The notes beneath the pieces were generated by a model, which was given only the letters and a program-made list of their open reading frames with translations, ran no database searches and had not been told where the DNA came from. Of a stretch of DNA of 64,000 nt, positions 24,832 through 32,169 are shown piece after piece; position 1 is the stretch's first letter; each line of letters starts with the position of its first letter. Source of the stretch: RUG12395 sp034178705. GTDB lineage: Bacteria; Bacillota; Clostridia; Oscillospirales; CAG-272. Position numbers and translations under genes: made by a program. The stretch spans positions 1-64,000 of the forward strand of contig JAXFQY010000039.1 of the NCBI GenBank assembly GCA_034178705.1, written 5' to 3'.

Positions 24832-25959
24832 TTAATTGATTTCAGTAAAAACACCGTTCTTGGCATGAATGATTTTACAGGAAGCAAGCCCTGCATCAGC
24901 CTCACAGGTGGTTATGATATACTGTTTGTCTGCAACACGATCAAACAGATATTTTCTTCTTTCTGCGTCCAGTTCGCTTAAAACATCGTCAAAAAGAAAG
25001 ACGGGATGCTCCCCGGTCAGCTCCCGGCAGATTTCTCCTTCCGCAAGCTTAAGGGAAAGCACCGCGGTTCTTTGTTGTCCCTGACTGCCCCACTGACGGA
25101 GAGGAACTCCGTTGATTTTCAGAATCAGATCATCGCGGTGAGGGCCGCGCTGCGTGGATCCTGCGGAAAGATCACGGTCAAGCCCCGCTTCCAGCAATCT
25201 GAGATACTCCTGCTCGCTATCCGCAAAATTGTGAGGATCCGGTACATCACAGGAATACTGAATACGCAGACGTTCGGTATTTTCGCTCATTTCCGACATA
25301 ATAAACTCTGCATGCGGGGAAAGCTTTTCAATATATTCCGCCCGGCGCTGTGCAATTTTTGCCGCAAAACGGGCAAGCTGCGCATTCCATACCGGTATAT
25401 TTTCCAATAATCTCTCCCTCTGAGCACCGGAAATCCCGGAAACGCCGATTTTTTTGATCAGTGCATTCCGATTTTCAAGCGCCATTGTATAGTTTCCGAG
25501 AAGATAGACATAATCGCGAGAAAGCTGAGAAATTGCGATATTCATAAATTCTCTTCTCTCGGAAGGAGAACCCTTTACAATACCGAGATGGTCCGGACAG
25601 AACAAAACAGCACGGAAATGGGAAATCATTTCAATATTCCGTTCCAGCTTAACACCGTTCAGATATCGTTTTGTTTTTTTATCCGTATGTTCAAGAAGAA
25701 GCTCTTCCTCTCTTTGTGCGTCAGTATACTCGTTCTTAACGGTAAAAAACGTATCCCCGCTTCGTATAAGCTCCCTGTCCGGAGTTCCGCGAAAACTTCT
25801 TCCCCGTGCAAAAATATAGATTGCTTCGAGAAGATTGGTCTTTCCCTGCGCATTTCTACCGAAGATAACATTGACTCCGGGCGAAAAACTGACTTCGGCA
25901 TTCTCAATATTACGATAACTGCGCAGGGTCATTTTCCGGCAATACACGGCGTCAGTCAC
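24832..25959 (-). CDS. recF: DNA replication/repair protein RecF
   Basis: RecF helps load RecA at gaps. It is an SMC-like ATPase with Walker A GRNAQGKTNLLEAI at ~34-47, the ABC signature region SQGQQRTAVLSLKLAE and Walker B PVFLFDDVLSELD. The 375 residues are normal. The start overlaps the dnaN stop by eight bases. The S4-domain gene yaaA, which often lies between dnaN and recF in Firmicutes, is absent here. Confidence 0.96.
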   Translation of the reverse strand: MTDAVYCRKMTLRSYRNIENAEVSFSPGVNVIFGRNAQGKTNLLEAIYIFARGRSFRGTPDRELIRSGDTFFTVKNEYTDAQREEELLLEHTDKKTKRYLNGVKLERNIEMISHFRAVLFCPDHLGIVKGSPSERREFMNIAISQLSRDYVYLLGNYTMALENRNALIKKIGVSGISGAQRERLLENIPVWNAQLARFAAKIAQRRAEYIEKLSPHAEFIMSEMSENTERLRIQYSCDVPDPHNFADSEQEYLRLLEAGLDRDLSAGSTQRGPHRDDLILKINGVPLRQWGSQGQQRTAVLSLKLAEGEICRELTGEHPVFLFDDVLSELDAERRKYLFDRVADKQYIITTCEADAGLASCKIIHAKNGVFTEIN

Positions 25960-27094
25960 TCAGTTTGACCGGCATCACAAGGAAAAACTGTTTTTTCTTT
26001 TCATCTTTCTCCGTGGGCATAACATACATACTGGTGCGCGGTCCCTTTAGTTTCATTGTCACATTGTCGCAATCAAGGGCACGGAGAACATCAATCAGAA
26101 AACGGCAGGTAAAACCGATCTCCAGCTCCTCCCCACTGTATTCGCACGGCAGCTCATCGTTGATCTGCCCGGAAAGAGAGGTAGACGAAATTTTCAGAAG
26201 ATTATCGGAAAAATGCAGACGCAGATGGCTGCGCGTGGAGCTGACACTCTTTTTTTCGGAAATCAGCGCCGCCCGCTCAAGACATTCGAGAAAGGCAACC
26301 CGATTGATTTTCACCGTAATCGGCATATCCCCCTGAATAATCCGCTCATAATCCAGGTATTTCATATCGATCAGGCGGGAGAAAAAGATCAGATCTCCAA
26401 TGACAAATACAACATGCTTTTTTGCCGGCTTGATCGTCATCAGATCCTCCTCATCATCCGAGAGGATTTTCTGAAGCTCATTCAGGGACTTTCCGGGAAT
26501 GATCATATTGATCTCACTGGGGAGATCGGCATTGATTTTCGTATAATACTCGCACTTGGAGAGCGTAAAGGTATTGCACGCTACCATTGTAAGAAGATTT
26601 TCCCGGATCTGAAGATATCCGCCGCACAGCTCGGGGTGGTTGCTGTCTGTCTGGGCAATCGAATGGGCGGTAGATCCCATTATCGTTTTCAGAATGCTTT
26701 GTTCGATTACAAATCCCCATTCCCCATCCAGTTCCGGGGGTGTCGGAAATTCCTTTCCGTTCAGCGCCCTCATCGTATAACAAACACGGTTGCACCGCAG
26801 ATGTGCTGTCATTTTTTCATTGACTGACAACTCAATCTCATTTTCCGGCATAACGCGCACATACTGATAAAAATCCTGGGCATTTACGATATAAGAACCC
26901 GGCTCGATGACCTGTGCGGCAACATTTGCCCGGACTCCTTTATCCATATCGTAGGTCATAACACGGCATCGGCCGTCCTCAGATGCTTCAATTAATACCC
27001 CTTCAAGAGAGGTAAAGGTATTCTTGCTTGAAACACAACCCATTGCCGGGGTCAGCGCCGCAAGCAGCTTGACCTTATCAAAAATTATTTTCAT
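25952..27094 (-). CDS. dnaN: DNA polymerase III subunit beta (sliding clamp)
   Basis: The beta clamp tethers the replicative polymerase. The protein of about 380 residues begins MKIIFDKVKL and contains the three-fold repeated clamp domains. It ends with VMPVKLSD, a typical clamp C-terminus that forms part of the partner-binding pocket. The start at 27094 is supported by AAAGGAG. An upstream extension of the frame into the origin region has no ribosome site and no conserved residues. Confidence 0.97.
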   Translation of the reverse strand: MKIIFDKVKLLAALTPAMGCVSSKNTFTSLEGVLIEASEDGRCRVMTYDMDKGVRANVAAQVIEPGSYIVNAQDFYQYVRVMPENEIELSVNEKMTAHLRCNRVCYTMRALNGKEFPTPPELDGEWGFVIEQSILKTIMGSTAHSIAQTDSNHPELCGGYLQIRENLLTMVACNTFTLSKCEYYTKINADLPSEINMIIPGKSLNELQKILSDDEEDLMTIKPAKKHVVFVIGDLIFFSRLIDMKYLDYERIIQGDMPITVKINRVAFLECLERAALISEKKSVSSTRSHLRLHFSDNLLKISSTSLSGQINDELPCEYSGEELEIGFTCRFLIDVLRALDCDNVTMKLKGPRTSMYVMPTEKDEKKKQFFLVMPVKLSD

Positions 27095-27437
27095 AAAATA
27101 CTCCTTTAAGTATGATCGAATTTTTAAGAATGAACAACTTGAGACTGCTGTTTTTGGGATTGCTTTTCTGTAATATAGTGTAATAGATAATAAAAATAGC
27201 AGCAGTAGCAGTAGGGGTCGTTGAAGCGTTGAAATGTATCGGGAAACCTTGAAAGACAAGCTGTGTAGGGTGTTGAAGAAAGAGTAGAAAAAAGAAAGAT
27301 TTCGGATAGCTTCAACAGCGGGGAAAAATGCTTTCGCAAAAACTGTCGGGTAATACCGGTTTTCTTCAACAAAGTTTTGAACATTGACTGTTGAAAACTT
27401 TGAAAACTAAAGAAAAATAAAATCGGTTATCGGTCAA
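27095..27437. other. Probable replication origin (oriC) between dnaA and dnaN
   Basis: The gap holds an AT-rich stretch (27161-27197), then six trinucleotides TAG-CAG-CAG-TAG-CAG-TAG (27197-27214), then GGGG (27214-27217), then DnaA-box-like CGTTGAAGC and CGTTGAAAT (27219-27235). Further boxes are TGTTGAAGA 27271, GCTTCAACA 27309, TCTTCAACA 27363, TTTTGAACA 27375 and TGTTGAAAA 27389. The order triplet row, GC block, box matches the DnaA-trio basal unwinding system described in B. subtilis. No TTATCCACA box was found. Calling this an origin rests on location plus this layout, not on skew data. Confidence 0.7.
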
Positions 27438-28820
27438 TCAACCGCGGATTTCCGAGACAAGCTCCTTGATTTCATCTTCAAAAAGAGGGTCTCCCGCAAT
27501 TTGCTCTTCAATCTTGGCAAGACTGTGATGAATGGTTGCGTGGGATCTTCCGAACATATTTCCGATAGCGATCATGGAAAGATCGGTGAGGGAGCGAAGC
27601 AGATAGATGGCAACATTACGGGCATTTACGGTATTGGCAGCCTGACTTTTTCCTTTCAGCTCGGCAGCGGAAATGGAATATTTTCTGGCAACCGCTTCAA
27701 TGATTTTATCGCTGACAAGATTCTGCGGCTCGCTTTCGGTAAGAAGATCGGAAATGGCGGCGCGGGCGGTTTCCAGCTGGATTCCGGTTCCGTCCAGAAA
27801 GGAAAGCGCCGCGATTTTCTTTATGGCGCCCTCTACCTGACGAATATTGGATTTCAGGCGATCTGCCATATAGGTTACAACTTCGCTTGACAGTTCAATA
27901 TGCAGATTTTTTGCCTTCTGTTTAATGATTGCCATGCGCAGTTCGATATCCGGAGGCTGAATATCCGCGATCATGCTTTGCTCAAATCGGGTACGGAGCC
28001 GCTCCTCAAGAGGATTGATATCCTTCGGGGGTTTATCGCTTGTAAAGATAATCTGCTTGTTATCCTCATAAAGAAAATTAAAAGTATGGAAGACCTCCTC
28101 CTGAACGGAAGTTTTATTCGCAATAAACTGAATATCATCGATAATCAGAATATCAGCGCGGCGGAATTTTTCGCGGAATTCCGGTGTGCGCTTGAACTGA
28201 ATCGCCTCAATAAGCTGATTTGTAAAATCCTCGCCGCTGATGTAAATCAGGGAGACATCCGGAAAACACCGCTCCACCATGTTTTTGATGGAATACATCA
28301 GATGCGTCTTTCCGAGACCGCTCGGACCGTAGATAAAAAGCGGATTGTACATGTCCCCGATATGGTCGTAATCCTTATCACCTGCATTGCTTGCCACAGC
28401 ATAGCATGCCGCATAGGCAAGTTTGTTTGAGGAACCCTGTACAAAGTTCTCAAAGGTGAATTCTGCTGTTTTACTTCCCGGTATATTTCCGGGAAGGGAG
28501 CTGTTTTTCTCTTCTCGGCGATTTTCTTCTTCCTCTCGGCGGGTAACCGTCTGCGCTGTCAGAGTCGGATCGCCGGTGAATTCAATTTTGATCCGGAAAC
28601 CGAGAAGTCCTTCTATCGTTTCGGCAATTTCCTCTGCGTATTTTCCTTGTACGACTCCGCGTTTGAAATCATTCTCGATATAGAGAAGCACGCGGTTTTC
28701 ATCCAGATCGAGAATCTTGCAGTCCTCAAACCAAAGACCGACAAAGGTGGAGCTGTATTTTTCACGCAGCTTTTCAACAACAAGCTGCCAGATTCCGCTC
28801 AGATCCCCGGAGGCATTCAT
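27438..28820 (-). CDS. dnaA: Chromosomal replication initiator DnaA, divergent DNA-binding domain
   Basis: Domain I covers ~1-80, domain II is a short acidic linker (~95-118), the AAA+ domain has Walker A GPSGLGKT (165-172) and Walker B ILIIDDIQFI (224-233), and domain IV covers ~368-460. In most DnaA proteins the recognition helix has GGRDHTTV; here it is FGRSHATI (Ser426, His427, Ala428, Thr429), one glycine shorter. The basic loop usually like KRRTRS is KGKSQAANT, and the RF-x-W-G-L motif reads RFEQSM. Arg401 aligns with the minor-groove arginine of E. coli. AAAGGAG lies nine bases upstream of the ATG. The protein is intact and the operon position is standard, so this is the true initiator with altered specificity, not a decayed copy. 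Confidence 0.95.
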   Translation of the reverse strand: MNASGDLSGIWQLVVEKLREKYSSTFVGLWFEDCKILDLDENRVLLYIENDFKRGVVQGKYAEEIAETIEGLLGFRIKIEFTGDPTLTAQTVTRREEEENRREEKNSSLPGNIPGSKTAEFTFENFVQGSSNKLAYAACYAVASNAGDKDYDHIGDMYNPLFIYGPSGLGKTHLMYSIKNMVERCFPDVSLIYISGEDFTNQLIEAIQFKRTPEFREKFRRADILIIDDIQFIANKTSVQEEVFHTFNFLYEDNKQIIFTSDKPPKDINPLEERLRTRFEQSMIADIQPPDIELRMAIIKQKAKNLHIELSSEVVTYMADRLKSNIRQVEGAIKKIAALSFLDGTGIQLETARAAISDLLTESEPQNLVSDKIIEAVARKYSISAAELKGKSQAANTVNARNVAIYLLRSLTDLSMIAIGNMFGRSHATIHHSLAKIEEQIAGDPLFEDEIKELVSEIRG

Positions 28821-28857
28821 GCGGGCATTCTCCTTTATATATATAATAAGTATCTAA

Positions 28858-28886
28858 ATTATATCATAGTATCGGATATATTTCAA
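28858..28886 (-). promoter_or_regulatory. dnaA promoter
   Basis: On the - strand, TTGAAA (28886-28881), a 17-base spacer and TATAAT (28863-28858). It lies about 40 bases upstream of the dnaA start, divergent from the galK promoter. Confidence 0.8.
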
Positions 28887-28969
28887 GGGATTATGGGAAA
28901 AAAGCAATTTCAGAAAAACAGGGAGAATTCTTTTCTGTCGGGGGTTTTGGAAAAACCCTGTCTGCCCCC

Positions 28970-28998
28970 TTGAATTGTTGCATCTTTCATGTTATACT
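28970..28998 (+). promoter_or_regulatory. galK promoter, extended -10
   Basis: TTGAAT (28970-28975), 17 bases, TATACT (28993-28998) preceded by TGT. It lies about 50 bases upstream of galK. Confidence 0.75.
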
Positions 28999-29049
28999 AC
29001 CGTTGAATCAGTCTGTACATATAAAAATTAAACAGGAAGGATTATAGAT

Positions 29050-30333
29050 ATGAACGCACTCCAATTGGCTGAATATATCCGGGCAGGAAAGGCAGACGCA
29101 AAGCTGAATGCGCTTTACGGCAAAAATCTTGACAGGCAAAGAAAAAGATATGCCGATGCAGCAGAAAAATTTGCCTCGCTTTACGGGGCTGAAAAGGATG
29201 CTTTTTTCTTCTCGGTTCCGGGGAGAAGCGAAATATCCGGAAATCATACCGACCATAACCGCGGAAAGGTTCTTGCGGGGGCCATTGATCTTGACATAAT
29301 CGCTGTCGCAAGCCGCACGGATGATGGCGCCGTACGTGTCCGCAGTGAGGGATACAGTGAGGATCGCGTGGAGCTTTCCGATATCAGTGAGCCGAAAAAG
29401 GAGAACTTTTTCAAATCCCGCGGACTGCTTGCAGGAGTACTTGCCGGTTTGCAGAAAAACGGTCATGAGGTTTGTTCCTTTTGTGCTTATACGACGAATG
29501 ATGTTCACAAAGGAAGCGGGCTCTCCTCTTCTGCCGCATTTGAGGTGATGATCGGAAATATTGAAAATCATTTGGCAAACGGCGGAAAAATCGGAAATCC
29601 GGAGATTGCGAAAATTTCTCAGTTTGCGGAAAATGTATATTTCGGAAAGCCCTGCGGTTTGATGGATCAGATGGCTTGTGCCGTCGGCGGCTTTGTTGCG
29701 ATTGATTTTGAAGATCCGCAGAATCCGGTAATTGAGTCGTTGGATTTTGATCTGTCCGGTCACGGATACTCCCTTTGCATTGTCAATACCGGCGGAAATC
29801 ATGCCGATCTCAACGAGGATTATGCATCGGTTCCGGCCGAAATGAAAAAGATTGCAGCGTATTACGGGAAGGACGCATTGCGCGGATTGACAGAGGAGCA
29901 GCTGATTTCCGACATGCCGGTTCTTCGCAAAGCGGCAGGGGATCGTGCCATTCTCCGTGCTATGCATTTTGTTGCCGAAAACAAGCGTGTTGAAAAACAG
30001 ACAGAAGCGCTGCGCCGCGGTGACCTTGATACGTTTTTTGCCGGTGTGATTGAAAGCGGAAACAGCAGTTTCAAATATCTCCAGAATGTTTATACTGTGA
30101 AAAATGTAGAGGAACAGGGACTGTCCCTTGCACTTTGCGTAACCGAATATGTAACCCGTGGCTGGGGCGGTGCATTCCGTGTACACGGCGGTGGTTTTGC
30201 CGGTACGATTCAGGCATTTATTCCGACAGAAAAAGTCGAAGAATATACAAACATCATGAATTCCGTCTTCGGACAGAATGCCTGCGCCGCGCTGAAGGTT
30301 CGTCCCGAGGGAGCAATCCTTGTGAATCTGTAA
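29050..30333 (+). CDS. galK: Galactokinase family protein
   Basis: This is a GHMP kinase of 427 residues. The galactokinase signature is GRSEISGNHTDHNRG (59-73), with Asn-His where E. coli has Glu-His. The GHMP phosphate loop is KGSGLSSSAAFE near residue 155, and the third motif is VHGGGFAGTIQAF near residue 378. It should phosphorylate galactose, or a related sugar, at C1. No galT or galE lies nearby, so the substrate could be a different hexose. It starts at ATG after AGGAAGG. It lies just outside the dnaA promoter, an unusual neighbour for the origin. Confidence 0.88.
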   Translation: MNALQLAEYIRAGKADAKLNALYGKNLDRQRKRYADAAEKFASLYGAEKDAFFFSVPGRSEISGNHTDHNRGKVLAGAIDLDIIAVASRTDDGAVRVRSEGYSEDRVELSDISEPKKENFFKSRGLLAGVLAGLQKNGHEVCSFCAYTTNDVHKGSGLSSSAAFEVMIGNIENHLANGGKIGNPEIAKISQFAENVYFGKPCGLMDQMACAVGGFVAIDFEDPQNPVIESLDFDLSGHGYSLCIVNTGGNHADLNEDYASVPAEMKKIAAYYGKDALRGLTEEQLISDMPVLRKAAGDRAILRAMHFVAENKRVEKQTEALRRGDLDTFFAGVIESGNSSFKYLQNVYTVKNVEEQGLSLALCVTEYVTRGWGGAFRVHGGGFAGTIQAFIPTEKVEEYTNIMNSVFGQNACAALKVRPEGAILVNL

Positions 30334-30339
30334 GCAAAC

Positions 30340-30777
30340 ATGAAGAAGAAAAGAAACAAAAACATGCCGCAGAGCACGGCAGATGCAGATGCCGTCAAAA
30401 AAGCGAAAAGAACACTCCGGTATTTTTTTATTCTGATTATCAATGTCATTGTGTTCTATGCGGCTTACATTTTTCTGACGCGGCTCGGCGGGACTGCGGC
30501 GAACATCACCATGTGGGTCTATCTTGTTCTTACGGTTGTTTTTTTCTCCGCGTTTATTCTCTATAACAAAGGCTTTACAATGGTAAACCGTGCACCGGAT
30601 TCCTTTCCGGAGGATTGGAGTGCAGAAAAAAAATGCGCTGTCCTTGAGGAGGGAAAGCGTCGGAAAGAACGCTCAAAATGGATGCTGCTGATTATTATTC
30701 CCTTGCTTGCCGTCTGGTTTATCGACATGGTTGATCTTTTCTTCTTGGACCGGATCCGGAATCTTTTCAACGGATAA
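30340..30777 (+). CDS. Small three-helix membrane protein, unknown
   Basis: The 145-residue protein is basic at the N-terminus (KKKRNKN, then KKAKRTLR) with membrane segments at ~28-47, ~58-76 and ~110-128. A charged loop of about 30 residues (PDSFPEDWSAEKKCAV to RRKERSK) lies between the second and third. I do not recognise a family. It begins seven bases after galK and ends 22 bases before the metallo-hydrolase gene, so it is in the same operon. The ribosome site is poor; a second ATG at 30364 is an alternative start. Confidence 0.7.
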   Translation: MKKKRNKNMPQSTADADAVKKAKRTLRYFFILIINVIVFYAAYIFLTRLGGTAANITMWVYLVLTVVFFSAFILYNKGFTMVNRAPDSFPEDWSAEKKCAVLEEGKRRKERSKWMLLIIIPLLAVWFIDMVDLFFLDRIRNLFNG

Positions 30778-30799
30778 AATCCGATTTTTACGGAGAGCT

Positions 30800-31564
30800 A
30801 TGCTTGCCTATTCTCTTTGCTCCGGCTCGTCCGGAAACTCCTATTTCATCCGAGGAGACGCTTCCTCGATTCTGATCGATGCGGGAAGATCCGCACGCTA
30901 CATTACCTCTGCGCTTTGTGACTGCGGAAGTGGCATGGGGGAGATATCCGCTGTATTTGTCACACACAATCACAGCGATCATATCTCCGCATTGCCGGTT
31001 CTTTGCCGGCAGTATGCTTTTGATATTTTCTGTACACCGGGCAGTGCCGATGCATTGCTCGGTGTCGGTATTCCGGAAAGCAGGATCCGTCGGATTCTTC
31101 CGGGAAACAGAATTGCTGTCGGAGACTTTTCCGTTTGCGCTTTTGAAACTCCGCATGATGCCTGCGGCAGCGTTTGCTACCGGGTTTCCGACGGATGCTG
31201 CTCTCTTGCTGTTGCGACGGACATCGGATATGTATCCGATTCTGTTTTTGAATGTCTTTTCGGCTGCTCCGCCGTTGCAGTGGAGTCGAATCATGACATT
31301 GACCGTCTTCGCCGCGGACCGTATCCCGTATTTTTAAAACAGCGGATTCTTTCCGAAAGCGGACATCTTTCCAATGACCGCTGCGCCGCTCTTCTTCCCC
31401 GGCTTTATGACAGTGGAACACGGCATTTTCTTCTTGCACATCTGAGCCGCGAAAACAATGATCCGGACCTGGCTTTTGAAACGGCAAGCCGGGCTTTATC
31501 CGGCTGTGATGCAGAGCTTGCCGTTGCCTTGCCCGAAAAGCCGGTTTGTTTTTTCAGGGGGTAG
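30800..31564 (+). CDS. MBL-fold metallo-hydrolase, WalJ/YycJ-like
   Basis: The 254-residue protein starts with the LCSGSSGNSYFI motif typical of the YycJ (WalJ) group and has the metal-binding THNHSDH at 55-61, a later metal-ligand His in ETPHDACG, and Asp/His ligands in ATDIGYVSD and SGHLSN. Members are thought to be metal-dependent nucleases or phosphodiesterases. In many Firmicutes the gene belongs to the walRKHIJ operon and lies near rlmH at the origin. Here walRK is absent but rlmH follows directly. ACGGAG precedes the ATG. Confidence 0.88.
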   Translation: MLAYSLCSGSSGNSYFIRGDASSILIDAGRSARYITSALCDCGSGMGEISAVFVTHNHSDHISALPVLCRQYAFDIFCTPGSADALLGVGIPESRIRRILPGNRIAVGDFSVCAFETPHDACGSVCYRVSDGCCSLAVATDIGYVSDSVFECLFGCSAVAVESNHDIDRLRRGPYPVFLKQRILSESGHLSNDRCAALLPRLYDSGTRHFLLAHLSRENNDPDLAFETASRALSGCDAELAVALPEKPVCFFRG

Positions 31565-31567
31565 AAA

Positions 31568-32047
31568 TTGCAGAAACTCACTGTGATTGCCGTCGGTGGC
31601 GATAAGGAAAAATACTTTTTAGAAGCGGCGGAAGAATATAGAAAACGTCTTTCTCGTTTTGCCCAGACAGAGCTGATTCTGCTGAAGGATGAGCCGATTC
31701 CCGATCATCCTTCGGAAAAAGAGATTGCCGGCGTTCTGAAAAAAGAAGGGGACAGAATCCGTGCTGCTTTGCCGGACGGTTTTCTGAAAATTGCCCTTTG
31801 TATAGAAGGAAAACAGCTGACAAGTCCCGAACTGGCGGCTTTTCTGGACGATGCTGCCTGCCGTTTTCCCGGGATCGCCTTTATTATCGGAGGATCGCTT
31901 GGACTGGAGGAGGATGTGAAAAAGCTTTGCTCTGTCAGGCTTTCCCTTTCAAGATTGACTTTGCCGCACCGCCTGGCGCGCGTTGTTCTGATGGAGGCAC
32001 TTTATCGCGCCGAGACGATCCGAAACGGCGTGAGATATCATAAATAA
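31568..32047 (+). CDS. rlmH: 23S rRNA (pseudouridine1915-N3)-methyltransferase RlmH
   Basis: RlmH is a small SPOUT-class enzyme that methylates pseudouridine 1915 in helix 69 of 23S rRNA. The 159 residues include FIIGGSLGLEEDVK, the SAM-binding knot, and the C-terminal LTLPHRLARVVLMEALYRA ending in RNGVRYHK, which is diagnostic. The start codon is TTG three bases after the previous stop, with AGGGGG overlapping that gene as its ribosome site. Confidence 0.95.
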   Translation: MQKLTVIAVGGDKEKYFLEAAEEYRKRLSRFAQTELILLKDEPIPDHPSEKEIAGVLKKEGDRIRAALPDGFLKIALCIEGKQLTSPELAAFLDDAACRFPGIAFIIGGSLGLEEDVKKLCSVRLSLSRLTLPHRLARVVLMEALYRAETIRNGVRYHK

Positions 32048-32169
32048 ACGGTTGAAAAACAGGGAAAGCTGAAAAGGACATGCAGAAAGCACCTGCCTGA
32101 ACTGGATTCATAAAGAATCTTTACTTTTTTCCGGGATTCCGGAAAAAATCCGACCGAACGGAGGACCGA

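Noticed and set aside
32125..32148. The inverted repeat TTTTTTCCGG/CCGGAAAAAA as a terminator of rlmH
   Set aside because: The T run precedes and the A run follows the stem on both strands, which does not give a U tract at the RNA 3' end.
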